From the NCBI RefSeq assembly GCF_900104115.1, contig NZ_FNJM01000004.1, forward strand, positions 1 through 64,000: a stretch of DNA of 64,000 bases. The letters are read 5' to 3'. Made by a program: the position numbers and the translations under genes. Numbering within the stretch: the first letter of the stretch is position 1; every line of letters starts with the position of its first letter. This DNA comes from Clostridium gasigenes (GTDB lineage Bacteria; Bacillota; Clostridia; Clostridiales; Clostridiaceae). The notes below the pieces were generated by a model. It did not search any database. It was not told where the DNA came from and saw only the letters and a list, made by a program, of their open reading frames with translations. Of this stretch, positions 48,406-56,523 are shown in pieces.

Positions 48406-49380
48406 GTGAAAAATGTTACTTATGGATTAATAATCATTACAATGATATTGTTTTTAGGATTAGGTTTTTTTCAAAGTCCATTATTAGCTAATACAGAAAA
48501 TGAAATAGAAGCAGGCGAAGAAGTGCTTTTAAATATAACAACTGTGAGTAAAAATCAATATTCTATGGTTAAATCAATAGTTTTAAATAAACATAATGTT
48601 GAATATTTATCTGAAAATGAGAGCGAAATTTATAAATTTAAATATAATGAAGACATAATAAATAATATATCCGGAAGAGATTTATTTATATATTCAGGAA
48701 TTAATAATGAACCTTGGGTTAATGACTTTATAGCAGAGTTAAAGAAAGGTGATTTAGGTATAATAAATATGAGTAGAGGTATAAAAACCTTAACTTATGA
48801 AAATGGAAATGAAAACCCTTATTACTGGTTAGGAATTAATGAGTATAAAATAGCTTTATATAATGTTAAATCGGCAATTCAAGAGAAAGACCCTAAAAAT
48901 AAAAGCTACTATGAAGAGAATTATACTAATGTTATTAATAAAATAGAAGAGTCTGCAAAAGAGGTCAAACTAGAGTTAGAGAAGTATAAAGATTATACTG
49001 TTTTAACAAATACAAATACATTTGATTATTTATTAAGGGATTTAGGATTACAAGTAGTGAATGTAAAAAAAGAAGTAACAAGAAAAAATTTAGACGAAAA
49101 GAAATTAGATGAAAATAAGATAGTTTTTGTAAAAGAAAAGGATCCAATAGAGATCGTTAATATAATAGAAACTAAAAAAGAAGATGACAAAGTAGAAGAA
49201 ACTAAAAAAACAAATGAAGAAAAGTTAGAAGTCCCAGAGCTTGAAGCCAAAAAACCATTAGATATTAAGTCTGTAGAATTAATTAGATGGGATGGAGAAA
49301 AAACTCTAGTGGAATTGGCTTTATCAAACATTAAACTGGTAACAGATACATTGAAAAAACTTCCTATAGTGACAAAATAG
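48406..49380 (+). CDS. ZnuA-like substrate-binding protein lacking metal ligands
   Basis: A 324-residue protein with an N-terminal signal or anchor helix (YGLIIITMILFLGLGFF, no lipobox Cys). Its body follows cluster A-I metal-binding proteins (ZnuA/TroA): LFIYSGINNEPWVNDFIAEL, NPYYWLGINEYKIALYNVKSAI, EKDPKNKSYYEENYTNVINKI. But the ligand His of DPHxW is Tyr (NPYYW), the one before F-x-Y-L is replaced (TNTNTFDYLL), and no His-rich loop exists. After about residue 225 comes a charged Lys/Glu linker and a short C-terminal segment. No ABC permease or ATPase gene is adjacent. It is therefore unlikely to carry zinc. Start GTG 48406 after GGGTGAG. Confidence 0.65.
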   Translation: MKNVTYGLIIITMILFLGLGFFQSPLLANTENEIEAGEEVLLNITTVSKNQYSMVKSIVLNKHNVEYLSENESEIYKFKYNEDIINNISGRDLFIYSGINNEPWVNDFIAELKKGDLGIINMSRGIKTLTYENGNENPYYWLGINEYKIALYNVKSAIQEKDPKNKSYYEENYTNVINKIEESAKEVKLELEKYKDYTVLTNTNTFDYLLRDLGLQVVNVKKEVTRKNLDEKKLDENKIVFVKEKDPIEIVNIIETKKEDDKVEETKKTNEEKLEVPELEAKKPLDIKSVELIRWDGEKTLVELALSNIKLVTDTLKKLPIVTK

Positions 49381-49388
49381 AAAAACAG

Positions 49389-49417
49389 TTGATTTTTGAG
49401 CTAGTATAGTTTATAAT
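49389..49417 (+). promoter_or_regulatory. Sigma-A promoter of the first tRNA-Trp gene
   Basis: TTGATT, 17-bp spacer, TATAAT, 15 bp before the tRNA. Confidence 0.7.
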
Positions 49418-49431
49418 AAATTATATTGCGA

Positions 49432-49506
49432 AGGGGTATAGCTCAGTTGGTAGAGTAGCGGTCTCCAACACCGTTGGCCTAGGTTCAAGTCCTAGTACCC
49501 CTGCCA
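49432..49506 (+). tRNA. tRNA-Trp (CCA), copy 1
   Basis: 75 nt with encoded CCA end. Acceptor AGGGGTA/TACCCCT, anticodon CCA in GTCTCCAACAC, T-stem CTAGG/CCTAG. Confidence 0.96.
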
Positions 49507-49507
49507 T

Positions 49508-49542
49508 TTTAAAAGCAGTAGATTTAATCTACTGCTTTTTTG
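49508..49542 (+). terminator. Terminator of tRNA-Trp copy 1
   Basis: AAAAGCAGTAGATT pairs with AATCTACTGCTTTT plus T-run. Confidence 0.9.
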
Positions 49543-49576
49543 CTATTTTAAATTTAGGAAAAGGAAAGGTGTAGAT

Positions 49577-50074
49577 ATGAGCAAAAGAGAAGGATATATT
49601 TCATGGGATGATTATTTTATGGGAGTAGCATTACTTTCAGGGCAAAGAAGTAAAGATCCATCAACTCAGGTTGGTGCATGCATAGTTAATTATGACAATC
49701 GTATAGTATCAATAGGCTATAATGGCTTTGTTAATGGTTGTTCTGATGAAGATTTTCCTTGGGAAAGAGAAGGAGATTTTCTACAAACTAAATATCCTTT
49801 TGTAGTTCATGCAGAACAAAATGCAATTTTAAATTCTAAAAGTAAATCTTTAGATAAATGTCGTATATATGTAAATTTATATCCCTGTCACGATTGTGCT
49901 AGAAATATTATTCAATCTGGTATTAGGGAAGTAATTTATCTTAGTAATAAATATGAAGAAACAGATTCTATAAAAGCATCAAAGATGATGTTTGAAAAGT
50001 CAGGAGTAAAACTAACACAATTAACTCCTGAAACTAAAGAAATAATAATTTCATTAAGAATAGAAGATATGTAG
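49577..50074 (+). CDS. Deoxycytidylate deaminase-like protein
   Basis: A 165-residue zinc deaminase with the CDA motif: VVHAEQNAIL (His ligand and catalytic Glu) and PCHDCARNII (two Cys ligands). The insert GYNGFVNGCSDEDFPWEREG between strands matches dCMP deaminases (ComEB/Dcd type), which make dUMP for thymidylate synthesis. The ComEB role in competence is not implied by sequence. Ribosome site AAAGGTG. Confidence 0.9.
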   Translation: MSKREGYISWDDYFMGVALLSGQRSKDPSTQVGACIVNYDNRIVSIGYNGFVNGCSDEDFPWEREGDFLQTKYPFVVHAEQNAILNSKSKSLDKCRIYVNLYPCHDCARNIIQSGIREVIYLSNKYEETDSIKASKMMFEKSGVKLTQLTPETKEIIISLRIEDM

Positions 50075-50082
50075 CATATTGT

Positions 50083-50142
50083 CTTAGGGAACTTCAAAAA
50101 AATACCTAATTAACAGCAACTGTTAATTAGGTATTTTTAAAC
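50083..50142. repeat. Hairpin of the dispersed-family layout, copy O, between convergent genes
   Basis: TTAGGGAACTTCAAAAAAAT, then AATACCTAATTAACAG pairing with CTGTTAATTAGGTATT. The left outer arm fits the family; the inner stem is different and the right outer arm is missing. It can end both the deaminase gene and the nitronate monooxygenase gene. Confidence 0.55.
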
Positions 50143-50151
50143 TTATAATTA

Positions 50152-51219
50152 CTAGGCTTTTAGTATTTCAGATTCAAGTTCATTAAGTAATTCTGAAACT
50201 GAAACAATTTTATCAATTCTTGATGCATTTTCTCCACAGAATATCAATCCGTTATCTAAATCCCCACGAACAGAATTAATTAAAGCTTCAGTTATGCAAT
50301 ATAGTGTAGTCGCTGGGTTGCAAGGAATTAAACAATTATAACATTTACTAACCTTAACACCCTTATCTTCTGTTTTTCTTACAAAGTTATTAACTATAGC
50401 ACGGCCAGGCATACCAACTGGACTTTTAACAATAGAAATATCTTCAGCTTTGCAATTAACGTATGCTTCTTTAAATTTAACATCAGCATCACATTCATCG
50501 GTAGCGACAAAACGAGTTGCCATTTGAACTCCATCGGCACCTAATTTTAGATACTTAGCAATATCATAACCATCAAAAACACCACCAGCAACAACAACAG
50601 GAATTTTTTTATTATATTTTTCCTCATAAATTTTAACTTCTTTTATGATATCAATAACTGTTGTATCGAAATTAGCAGAGGCTTCTTCTAAATTTTCTTT
50701 ATGGAAACCTAGGTGACCACCAGCCTTAGGACCTTCGATTACTATTAAGTCAGCAGTTCTGTTATTACGTTTATCCCACATACTAAGAATAACTTTTACA
50801 GCTTTAACTGAAGAAACAATAGGAGCAATTTTTATATTATGTCCTTCAACAAGTTTTGGGAGTTTAGCTGGAAGACCAGCTCCAGAGATAATTAAATCGG
50901 CTCCACCATCTATTGCAGCTTGAACATGCTCTGCATAATAATTCATTGCTACCATTAAATTAACTCCAATAATACCTTTAGGAGCAATTTTTTTTGCTTT
51001 TTTTATATGATTTCTTATAGCTCTTAAATTAGCTTCTAAGGGGTTTATTTCAAAATCTGCTTCTTTATAACCAGTTTGAGCACCAGATATTATACCGATA
51101 CCTCCACATTTAGCAACAGCACCGGCTAAATTTGATAAAGAAACGCCTACACCCATACCACCTTGAATAATAGGTAGTTTTGCGACTAAATCTCCAATAA
51201 TAAGTGGTTTTATATTCAT
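50152..51219 (-). CDS. Nitronate monooxygenase / FabK-like FMN flavoprotein
   Basis: A 355-residue TIM-barrel flavoprotein. PIIQGGMGVGVSLSNLAGAVAKCGGIGIISG at the start, GVNLMVAMNYYAEH, VIEGPKAGGHLG, PVVAGGVFDGYDIAKYLKLGADGVQMATRF. These are NMO family marks; FabK (enoyl-ACP reductase II) shares the fold. A Cys-rich segment near residue 295 (KCYNCLIPCNPATTLYC) is seen in the clostridial type. No fatty acid genes are adjacent, so NMO is preferred. Confidence 0.85.
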   Translation of the reverse strand: MNIKPLIIGDLVAKLPIIQGGMGVGVSLSNLAGAVAKCGGIGIISGAQTGYKEADFEINPLEANLRAIRNHIKKAKKIAPKGIIGVNLMVAMNYYAEHVQAAIDGGADLIISGAGLPAKLPKLVEGHNIKIAPIVSSVKAVKVILSMWDKRNNRTADLIVIEGPKAGGHLGFHKENLEEASANFDTTVIDIIKEVKIYEEKYNKKIPVVVAGGVFDGYDIAKYLKLGADGVQMATRFVATDECDADVKFKEAYVNCKAEDISIVKSPVGMPGRAIVNNFVRKTEDKGVKVSKCYNCLIPCNPATTLYCITEALINSVRGDLDNGLIFCGENASRIDKIVSVSELLNELESEILKA

Positions 51220-51391
51220 AATAATACTCCTTTTCTAAAAAAGATTTGATTATAAAATAGTTTGACTATAAAACTATTTTATAACATTATACGAAAAAAC
51301 AATAAAAACTACAATAGCAAATAATATAATTCATATAAATAGAATAAATTAACAAAAAGGTTAGGAAGATAATGTTAAGATTAGATATATA

Positions 51392-51421
51392 TTGACAAGC
51401 AAATATATATCATGATAAAAT
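51392..51421 (+). promoter_or_regulatory. Sigma-A promoter of the second tRNA-Trp gene
   Basis: TTGACA, 18-bp spacer, TAAAAT, 12 bp before the tRNA. Confidence 0.6.
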
Positions 51422-51433
51422 AAAATTTGTTAG

Positions 51434-51508
51434 AGGGGTATAGCTCAATTGGTAGAGTAGCGGTCTCCAACACCGTTGGTTCAGGTTCAAGTCCTGGTAC
51501 CCCTGCCA
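51434..51508 (+). tRNA. tRNA-Trp (CCA), copy 2
   Basis: 75 nt with CCA. It differs from copy 1 in the D-loop (CAATTGG for CAGTTGG) and by a compensated T-stem change (TCAGG/CCTGG for CTAGG/CCTAG), so both copies appear functional. Confidence 0.96.
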
Positions 51509-51513
51509 TTTTT

Positions 51514-51546
51514 AAAACAGTAGATTTTTATCTGCTGTTTTTTTTG
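51514..51546 (+). terminator. Terminator of tRNA-Trp copy 2
   Basis: AAAACAGTAGAT pairs with ATCTGCTGTTTT (one G-T pair), followed by T-run. Confidence 0.85.
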
Positions 51547-51655
51547 TTTATAAAACTTTCAAACAAATAAAGTGCGATAAGATGCGAATTATGCAGAAAT
51601 TTGATATAATAGAAGATGGTTAGATAAATAGAAAACAAATCAATAAGGGGTGCTC

Positions 51656-54600
51656 ATGAAAAATCAAATTAAAGGGGTAACATTAAAAGTTTTAGTAATA
51701 TTATTTTTGATTTTATTACAACCAGTAACAGTAAAGGGCATATCGACTAAGGATACAAATATGACCTTTAAAAGAATTACTATAGAAGATGGATTATCAC
51801 AAACATCTATTGAATATCTATACCAAGACACTGAAGGTTATATGTGGATTGGAACTGCTGATGGATTAAATAGATATAATGGACATGAATTTGAAATTTA
51901 CAGATACAAAGAAGGTGCGAAAAGAACTATAGCTGCAAACTATATTTCTGCAATAAAAGAAGATAAAACGGGCGATTTATGGATAGGAACATCTAAAGGG
52001 TTAAATAAAATAAATCAGGATACTAAGGAAATAAGCACTTATTTACCTGGAGAAAATGGCGAAGGGATATCTCATTATAATATTTGTGAAATATTAGTAG
52101 ATTCAAAAGGTGATGTTTTTGTAGCAACAGAGAATGGATTAAATATATATAATAGGGAAACAGATAGTTTTAAAAGAATATTAAATTCAAACGAATTAAC
52201 AAGTCAATTTATCTATTCTATAGCAGAAGATGAAAAGGGTAGGTATTGGATTGGAACTGACAATGGATTAAATATGTATAATAAAGAAACAGGAGAGGTA
52301 AAGCAATTTTTACATGATAAAGACAATGAGAATACAATAAGCTCAAATGCTATTTTTAAGTTATATATGGATAAGGATAATAAATTATTTGTTGGTACAA
52401 TTGATAAGGGGTTATCAATATTAGATACAGAGAGTTATGATGTAATAAGGTATTTAAAGGATTCAAAGGACAAAAGTTCAATACCTGGGAATTTTGTTAA
52501 GGCTATTTTAAGAGATAGTAGAGGTATGATTTGGATTGGAACGGATGATGGCTTTGCTAAGTTTGATGAAAAAGAAAAAGAATTCAAATTATATGAATCT
52601 AAAACATATGATTCTCAAAGCATAGTAAACGAAAATATTTTAAGCTTATGTGAAGATAAGTCCGGAACTATATGGGTTGGAACTTATGGTGGGATAAGTT
52701 TATTTAATCCAGGAAATATTTTTAGTTTATACAAGAACAATCCTTCTGATGATAATTCTATAAGTGAAGCAAGTGTACAAGGTATATATGAAGATAATGA
52801 GGGATTACTATGGGTTGGGACAACACATAATGGGATAAATTCTTTAGATAGAAAAAATAATATTATAAAAAGGTATGTAAATGAAAGTGGTAATGAAAAA
52901 TCTTTAATAGATAATAATATTAACACCGTTGTTGGAATTGACAATGAAATATGGATTGCCACAGAAAATGGTCTAAGTAAATTTGATAAAAATACTAATG
53001 AATTTACTAATTATAAATCTACAGGTGATAAAAATAGTTTGCCAAATGATGTTGTAAGAACATTATACATAGATAGTCAAGGGATATTATGGATAGGCAC
53101 AAGAGGTGGGCTGGCTAGTTTTGATAGGAAAGATACTTTTGTTAATTATAAGGATTTGTTTGAAGCTAATGGTATAAGGGAACATATGCTTTCGGATATT
53201 AAAGAAGATAAAGATGGAATAATGTGGTTTGGATCGGCCATAGATGGAGGATTAATAAAGTATAATAAAGAAACAGGAAAAATTAAAAATTATAAAAACA
53301 ATAAAGCTGATAAAAATTCTTTAAGCTTTAATTCAATTAAGTCAATTAATGAAGATTCTACGGGAAACTTATGGATAGCTACACACTATGGAATTAATAA
53401 ATTTAATAAGGAAACTGAAAAGTTCATAAGGTACACAGAAGAAGATGGGTTATCAAATGATTTTACATATGGAATATTAATAGATGAAAATGATGACGTA
53501 TGGGTAAGTAGTAATTATGGGATATCTAAATATGATATTAAAAAAAACAAATTCATAAACTTTAATGTAACAGATGGATTGCAAGGAAATGAATTTAATG
53601 CATATTCATATTTTGAAAGTAAATCAGGGGAAATGTTCTTTGGAGGAATAAATGGTATAACTAGTTTTTACCCGAAAAATCTTATTGAAAAAACATTTAT
53701 TCCACCGGTTATAATAGAAAGTATAACTATAAAGGGAGAAGTGAAATTTAACTTAAAAGAGGATATAGTAGCAAATTATAGAGATAACAATGTATATATA
53801 AATTTCTTTATGCCGGATTATAGAAATAAATCCAAGATACAATATGCATATAAACTTAGGGGATTAGATAAAGAATGGATTTTTTCCGAAAATAGGAATT
53901 ATGCAAGTTATACTAATTTAGCACCTGGAAGTTATGAGTTCTTTGTAAAAGGAAGAAATTCAAGTGGTGAATGGAGTGATGCGGTATCTATTAAAATTAA
54001 AATCAATAATCCGTTCTGGAAAACTCCTATTGCATATATTCTATATTTATTATTGGTTATAATTGGTATTATATTAGTTTTAAATCGTATGAAATGGTTA
54101 GATAGATTAGTAAAACAAAAAACCTTTGAACTTAATAACAAATTAGAAGAAAATGAACTTCTATACGCCAAGCTTATTAGGACTGAAAGATATAAAAATA
54201 ATTATTTTGTGAATCTTTCGCATGAACTTAGAACTCCTTTAAATGTAATATTATCAACACAGCAACTTATTACTAATTTAAATACAAATAATAAGCCAAT
54301 TAGTAAGGGGAAATTAGATTATTATATGCTTACCTTAAATAGAAACTCTAATAGATTATTAAATCTTATAAATAATATTATAGATACATCTAAAATAGAG
54401 TCTGGGGCATATAGGCTGAATATAAAAAAAGTAGATATAGTTTATTTAGTAGAAGAAGCTGTGCTTTCAATGAAAGATTTTGTGGAGGATAAGGGGATAG
54501 GATTAATTATAGATCCTGAAATGGAGGAAAAAATAATTGATTGTGATGATTCGGAAATAGAAAAATGTGTTATAAACCTTATTGCAAATGCAACTAAATT

Positions 54601-54886
54601 TACACCAGATGGTGGAGAAATAAAGGTTGAAATATTGGACTTAGGGGATATGGTAAAAATAATAGTTAAAGATACAGGAATAGGAATAGAAAAAAAATAT
54701 CATGAATCTATATTTAACAGGTTTGATCAAGTTTATGATAAAATATCAGAAGAACATGGCGGAAGTGGTCTTGGATTAACATTAACAAAGCAACTAGTGA
54801 ATCTTCATAATGGACAAATAAGTGTAGAAAGTATTTGTGGAGAGGGAAGTACATTTATAATTATATTACCTATTAAACAAAGGTAA
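51656..54886 (+). CDS. Two-component sensor histidine kinase with two beta-propellers and Y_Y_Y domain
   Basis: A 1076-residue membrane kinase. Signal helix (about 9-27); 14 Reg_prop blades of the type LWIGTxxGLxxF (residues about 40-665), enough for two seven-bladed propellers; a Y_Y_Y domain (YKLRGLDKEWIFSENRNYASYTNLAPGSYEF); one membrane helix near 793-813; HisKA with His856 (NLSHELRTPLNVIL); HATPase_c with NLIANATKFTP, DTGIGI, GSGLGLTL. This is the extracellular build of Bacteroides hybrid sensors, which often sense glycans, but receiver and AraC domains are absent and no response regulator gene is adjacent. ATG 51656 follows AAGGGG. Confidence 0.92.
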   Translation: MKNQIKGVTLKVLVILFLILLQPVTVKGISTKDTNMTFKRITIEDGLSQTSIEYLYQDTEGYMWIGTADGLNRYNGHEFEIYRYKEGAKRTIAANYISAIKEDKTGDLWIGTSKGLNKINQDTKEISTYLPGENGEGISHYNICEILVDSKGDVFVATENGLNIYNRETDSFKRILNSNELTSQFIYSIAEDEKGRYWIGTDNGLNMYNKETGEVKQFLHDKDNENTISSNAIFKLYMDKDNKLFVGTIDKGLSILDTESYDVIRYLKDSKDKSSIPGNFVKAILRDSRGMIWIGTDDGFAKFDEKEKEFKLYESKTYDSQSIVNENILSLCEDKSGTIWVGTYGGISLFNPGNIFSLYKNNPSDDNSISEASVQGIYEDNEGLLWVGTTHNGINSLDRKNNIIKRYVNESGNEKSLIDNNINTVVGIDNEIWIATENGLSKFDKNTNEFTNYKSTGDKNSLPNDVVRTLYIDSQGILWIGTRGGLASFDRKDTFVNYKDLFEANGIREHMLSDIKEDKDGIMWFGSAIDGGLIKYNKETGKIKNYKNNKADKNSLSFNSIKSINEDSTGNLWIATHYGINKFNKETEKFIRYTEEDGLSNDFTYGILIDENDDVWVSSNYGISKYDIKKNKFINFNVTDGLQGNEFNAYSYFESKSGEMFFGGINGITSFYPKNLIEKTFIPPVIIESITIKGEVKFNLKEDIVANYRDNNVYINFFMPDYRNKSKIQYAYKLRGLDKEWIFSENRNYASYTNLAPGSYEFFVKGRNSSGEWSDAVSIKIKINNPFWKTPIAYILYLLLVIIGIILVLNRMKWLDRLVKQKTFELNNKLEENELLYAKLIRTERYKNNYFVNLSHELRTPLNVILSTQQLITNLNTNNKPISKGKLDYYMLTLNRNSNRLLNLINNIIDTSKIESGAYRLNIKKVDIVYLVEEAVLSMKDFVEDKGIGLIIDPEMEEKIIDCDDSEIEKCVINLIANATKFTPDGGEIKVEILDLGDMVKIIVKDTGIGIEKKYHESIFNRFDQVYDKISEEHGGSGLGLTLTKQLVNLHNGQISVESICGEGSTFIIILPIKQR

Positions 54887-54947
54887 TATAATTATAATGG
54901 GAATTTTGAAAAAGCTTAATAAAAAAGATAACAAGGAGAATATGGAA

Positions 54948-55241
54948 ATGAGAGTAGTTAATGCTAAAATTATAGCAAGCAGAAATGATGGAATAGATAT
55001 AAAATTCAGTAATGGAATGAGAGAATTTGTTGCTGCTTTAGAAAAAAGTGCAATTGCTTTTGAAGATATAAAAAATAATGAAGTAAATGTTAAAGTTTAT
55101 TCTATGATAAGAAATTGTTGCTCAGCAGCTCCTTTATATGTATTAGAAAGCGGTAAAAATGAAGACGAAGATTTAGAAATAAAAGAATTGTTAGATTTAT
55201 TTATTAAACTAATAGGAAAAGATATAAAGGGGATACTATAA
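54948..55241 (+). CDS. Small conserved-looking protein of unknown function
   Basis: A protein of about 97 residues (MRVVNAKIIASRNDGIDIKF...) with a Cys pair in IRNCCSAAPLYVLESG and an acidic C-terminal helix. Not recognised. ATG 54948 is preferred because AAGGAG (54933-54938) lies 9 nt upstream; ATG 54942 is too near that site, and ATG 54897 would add 17 basic residues but has no good ribosome site. It follows the sensor kinase by about 60 bp and may be co-transcribed. Confidence 0.6.
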   Translation: MRVVNAKIIASRNDGIDIKFSNGMREFVAALEKSAIAFEDIKNNEVNVKVYSMIRNCCSAAPLYVLESGKNEDEDLEIKELLDLFIKLIGKDIKGIL

Positions 55242-55365
55242 TTATCAAATGAAACAAAATAGACTATAATACTTAATATTTATTTGAGGATTTATAAGGT
55301 GAATTAAGGACTTAATATTGTATATACTAAGTTCTTAAAAATAAAAAAATAATAGGAAAAATATA

Positions 55366-55394
55366 TTGACAACGGTTGCGGTGAGTGGTAATAT
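55366..55394 (+). promoter_or_regulatory. Sigma-A promoter overlapped by a cre-like site, before licT-pts genes
   Basis: TTGACA, 17-bp spacer, TAATAT. The stretch TTGACAACGGTTGCG (55366-55380) matches the CcpA consensus WTGNAANCGNWNNCW at all but two positions and covers the -35 box, so repression by CcpA is plausible. Confidence 0.55.
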
Positions 55395-55413
55395 AAATAC
55401 ATAATTAAATAAC

Positions 55414-55492
55414 GGATTGTTACTGAAATGCAGGCAATACCTAAATTAAGAATGTAGTATAATTACACCTTGATTTGGGTATTTATTTTTCC
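55414..55492 (+). promoter_or_regulatory. RAT antiterminator site and terminator before the antiterminator gene
   Basis: The ribonucleic antiterminator GGATTGTTACTGAAATGCAG + GCAATACC (55414-55441) overlaps the left side of a terminator stem (ATACCTAAATTAAG with CTTGATTTGGGTAT, T-rich 55483-55490). This is the LicT/SacY/GlcT mode: the antiterminator protein binds the RAT hairpin and stops the terminator from forming. Confidence 0.85.
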
Positions 55493-55508
55493 ACCATGAG
55501 GAGAAATT

Positions 55509-56357
55509 ATGATAATAGAAAAAGTACTGAATAATAACGTTATTGTAGCAATTGATCCAAAAAGTAAAAAAGAAATAATATTAATGGGATGTGGAATAGC
55601 TTTTAAGAAAAAAGTTGGTCAAGAAATTGAAATGGATAAAGTAGAAAAAACTTTTGTGGTAGATGATAAGAGAATGGGTAATAAAATTAAGAAATTAATT
55701 AATCAAATTCCAGATGGTATTTTTGAATTATCTCATGAAATTATCTGTTATGCCAGTAAAAGGCTTGATAAAAAACTTGATAAGCAAATTTACATATCAT
55801 TATCAGATCACATTGCATTTGCATTAAAAAGATATAAGAACAATATTAGAATCAAAAATGATTTATTAGATGAAATAAGAAGAATACATAAAGATGAATT
55901 TAAAATAGCACTTTGGGCTGTTGATTTTTTAAATAATAAATTAAATGTAGATTTGCCAGAAGATGAAGCAGGATTTATAGCACTACATTTAATTAATGCA
56001 GGATATAATGAAACTACAAATAATTCATTAGTAGCCACAAATATTATTAAAGGCATATTAAACGTAATAAGGTACTATTATTCGGTAGAGTTTGATATAG
56101 ATGACCTAAATTATGATAGGCTACTTACACATCTTAAATATTTTGCTAAAAGAGTTATAACTAATAAACAATATGACAAAAGTGATACAACATTATTAGA
56201 ATTAGTATCAAAAAGTTATCCAGAAGCTTTTGATTGTGTATTGAAAATTAAGCAATATATAGAAAAGAATTATAACTATCAAGTTAACGGTGATGAAATA
56301 GTATATTTAACAATGCATATACACCGAGTAATTTCAGTTTTAAAAGAGAATAATTAG
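55509..56357 (+). CDS. licT: BglG/LicT-family transcription antiterminator
   Basis: A 282-residue antiterminator: N-terminal RNA-binding CAT domain (MIIEKVLNNNVIVAIDPKSK..., residues 1-55), then PRD1 (about 65-165; His in SHEIICYA and LSDHIAFALKR) and PRD2 (about 172-280; His in LTHLKYF and TMHIHRV). PTS phosphorylation of these histidines sets its activity. Since it sits between two RAT sites and just before glucose-family PTS genes, it likely controls both itself and them. The name licT marks the family; a GlcT-like role is equally possible. Confidence 0.92.
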   Translation: MIIEKVLNNNVIVAIDPKSKKEIILMGCGIAFKKKVGQEIEMDKVEKTFVVDDKRMGNKIKKLINQIPDGIFELSHEIICYASKRLDKKLDKQIYISLSDHIAFALKRYKNNIRIKNDLLDEIRRIHKDEFKIALWAVDFLNNKLNVDLPEDEAGFIALHLINAGYNETTNNSLVATNIIKGILNVIRYYYSVEFDIDDLNYDRLLTHLKYFAKRVITNKQYDKSDTTLLELVSKSYPEAFDCVLKIKQYIEKNYNYQVNGDEIVYLTMHIHRVISVLKENN

Positions 56358-56480
56358 ATTGTTACTGGTTAAGCAGGCAAGACTTAGATTTGTTAGATTA
56401 TCTATATAATTATATATATCTTTAAAGATATATATAATTATATAGATAAAGACTCTAATAAATTTGGGTCTTTATTTTTT
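56356..56480 (+). promoter_or_regulatory. Second RAT site, overlapping the licT stop, with long-palindrome terminator
   Basis: AGATTGTTACTGGTTAAGCA + GGCAAGACT begins on the TAG stop of licT. It overlaps the left arm of a terminator (GACTTAGATTTGTTAGA with TCTAATAAATTTGGGTC, then TTTATTTTTT). Between the arms lies a perfect 46-nt palindrome (56401-56446, half-site TCTATATAATTATATATATC). Confidence 0.8.
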
Positions 56481-56523
56481 ATTTATCAAGTTCATATTTT
56501 TATTTAAAAGGGAGGAATTATAA

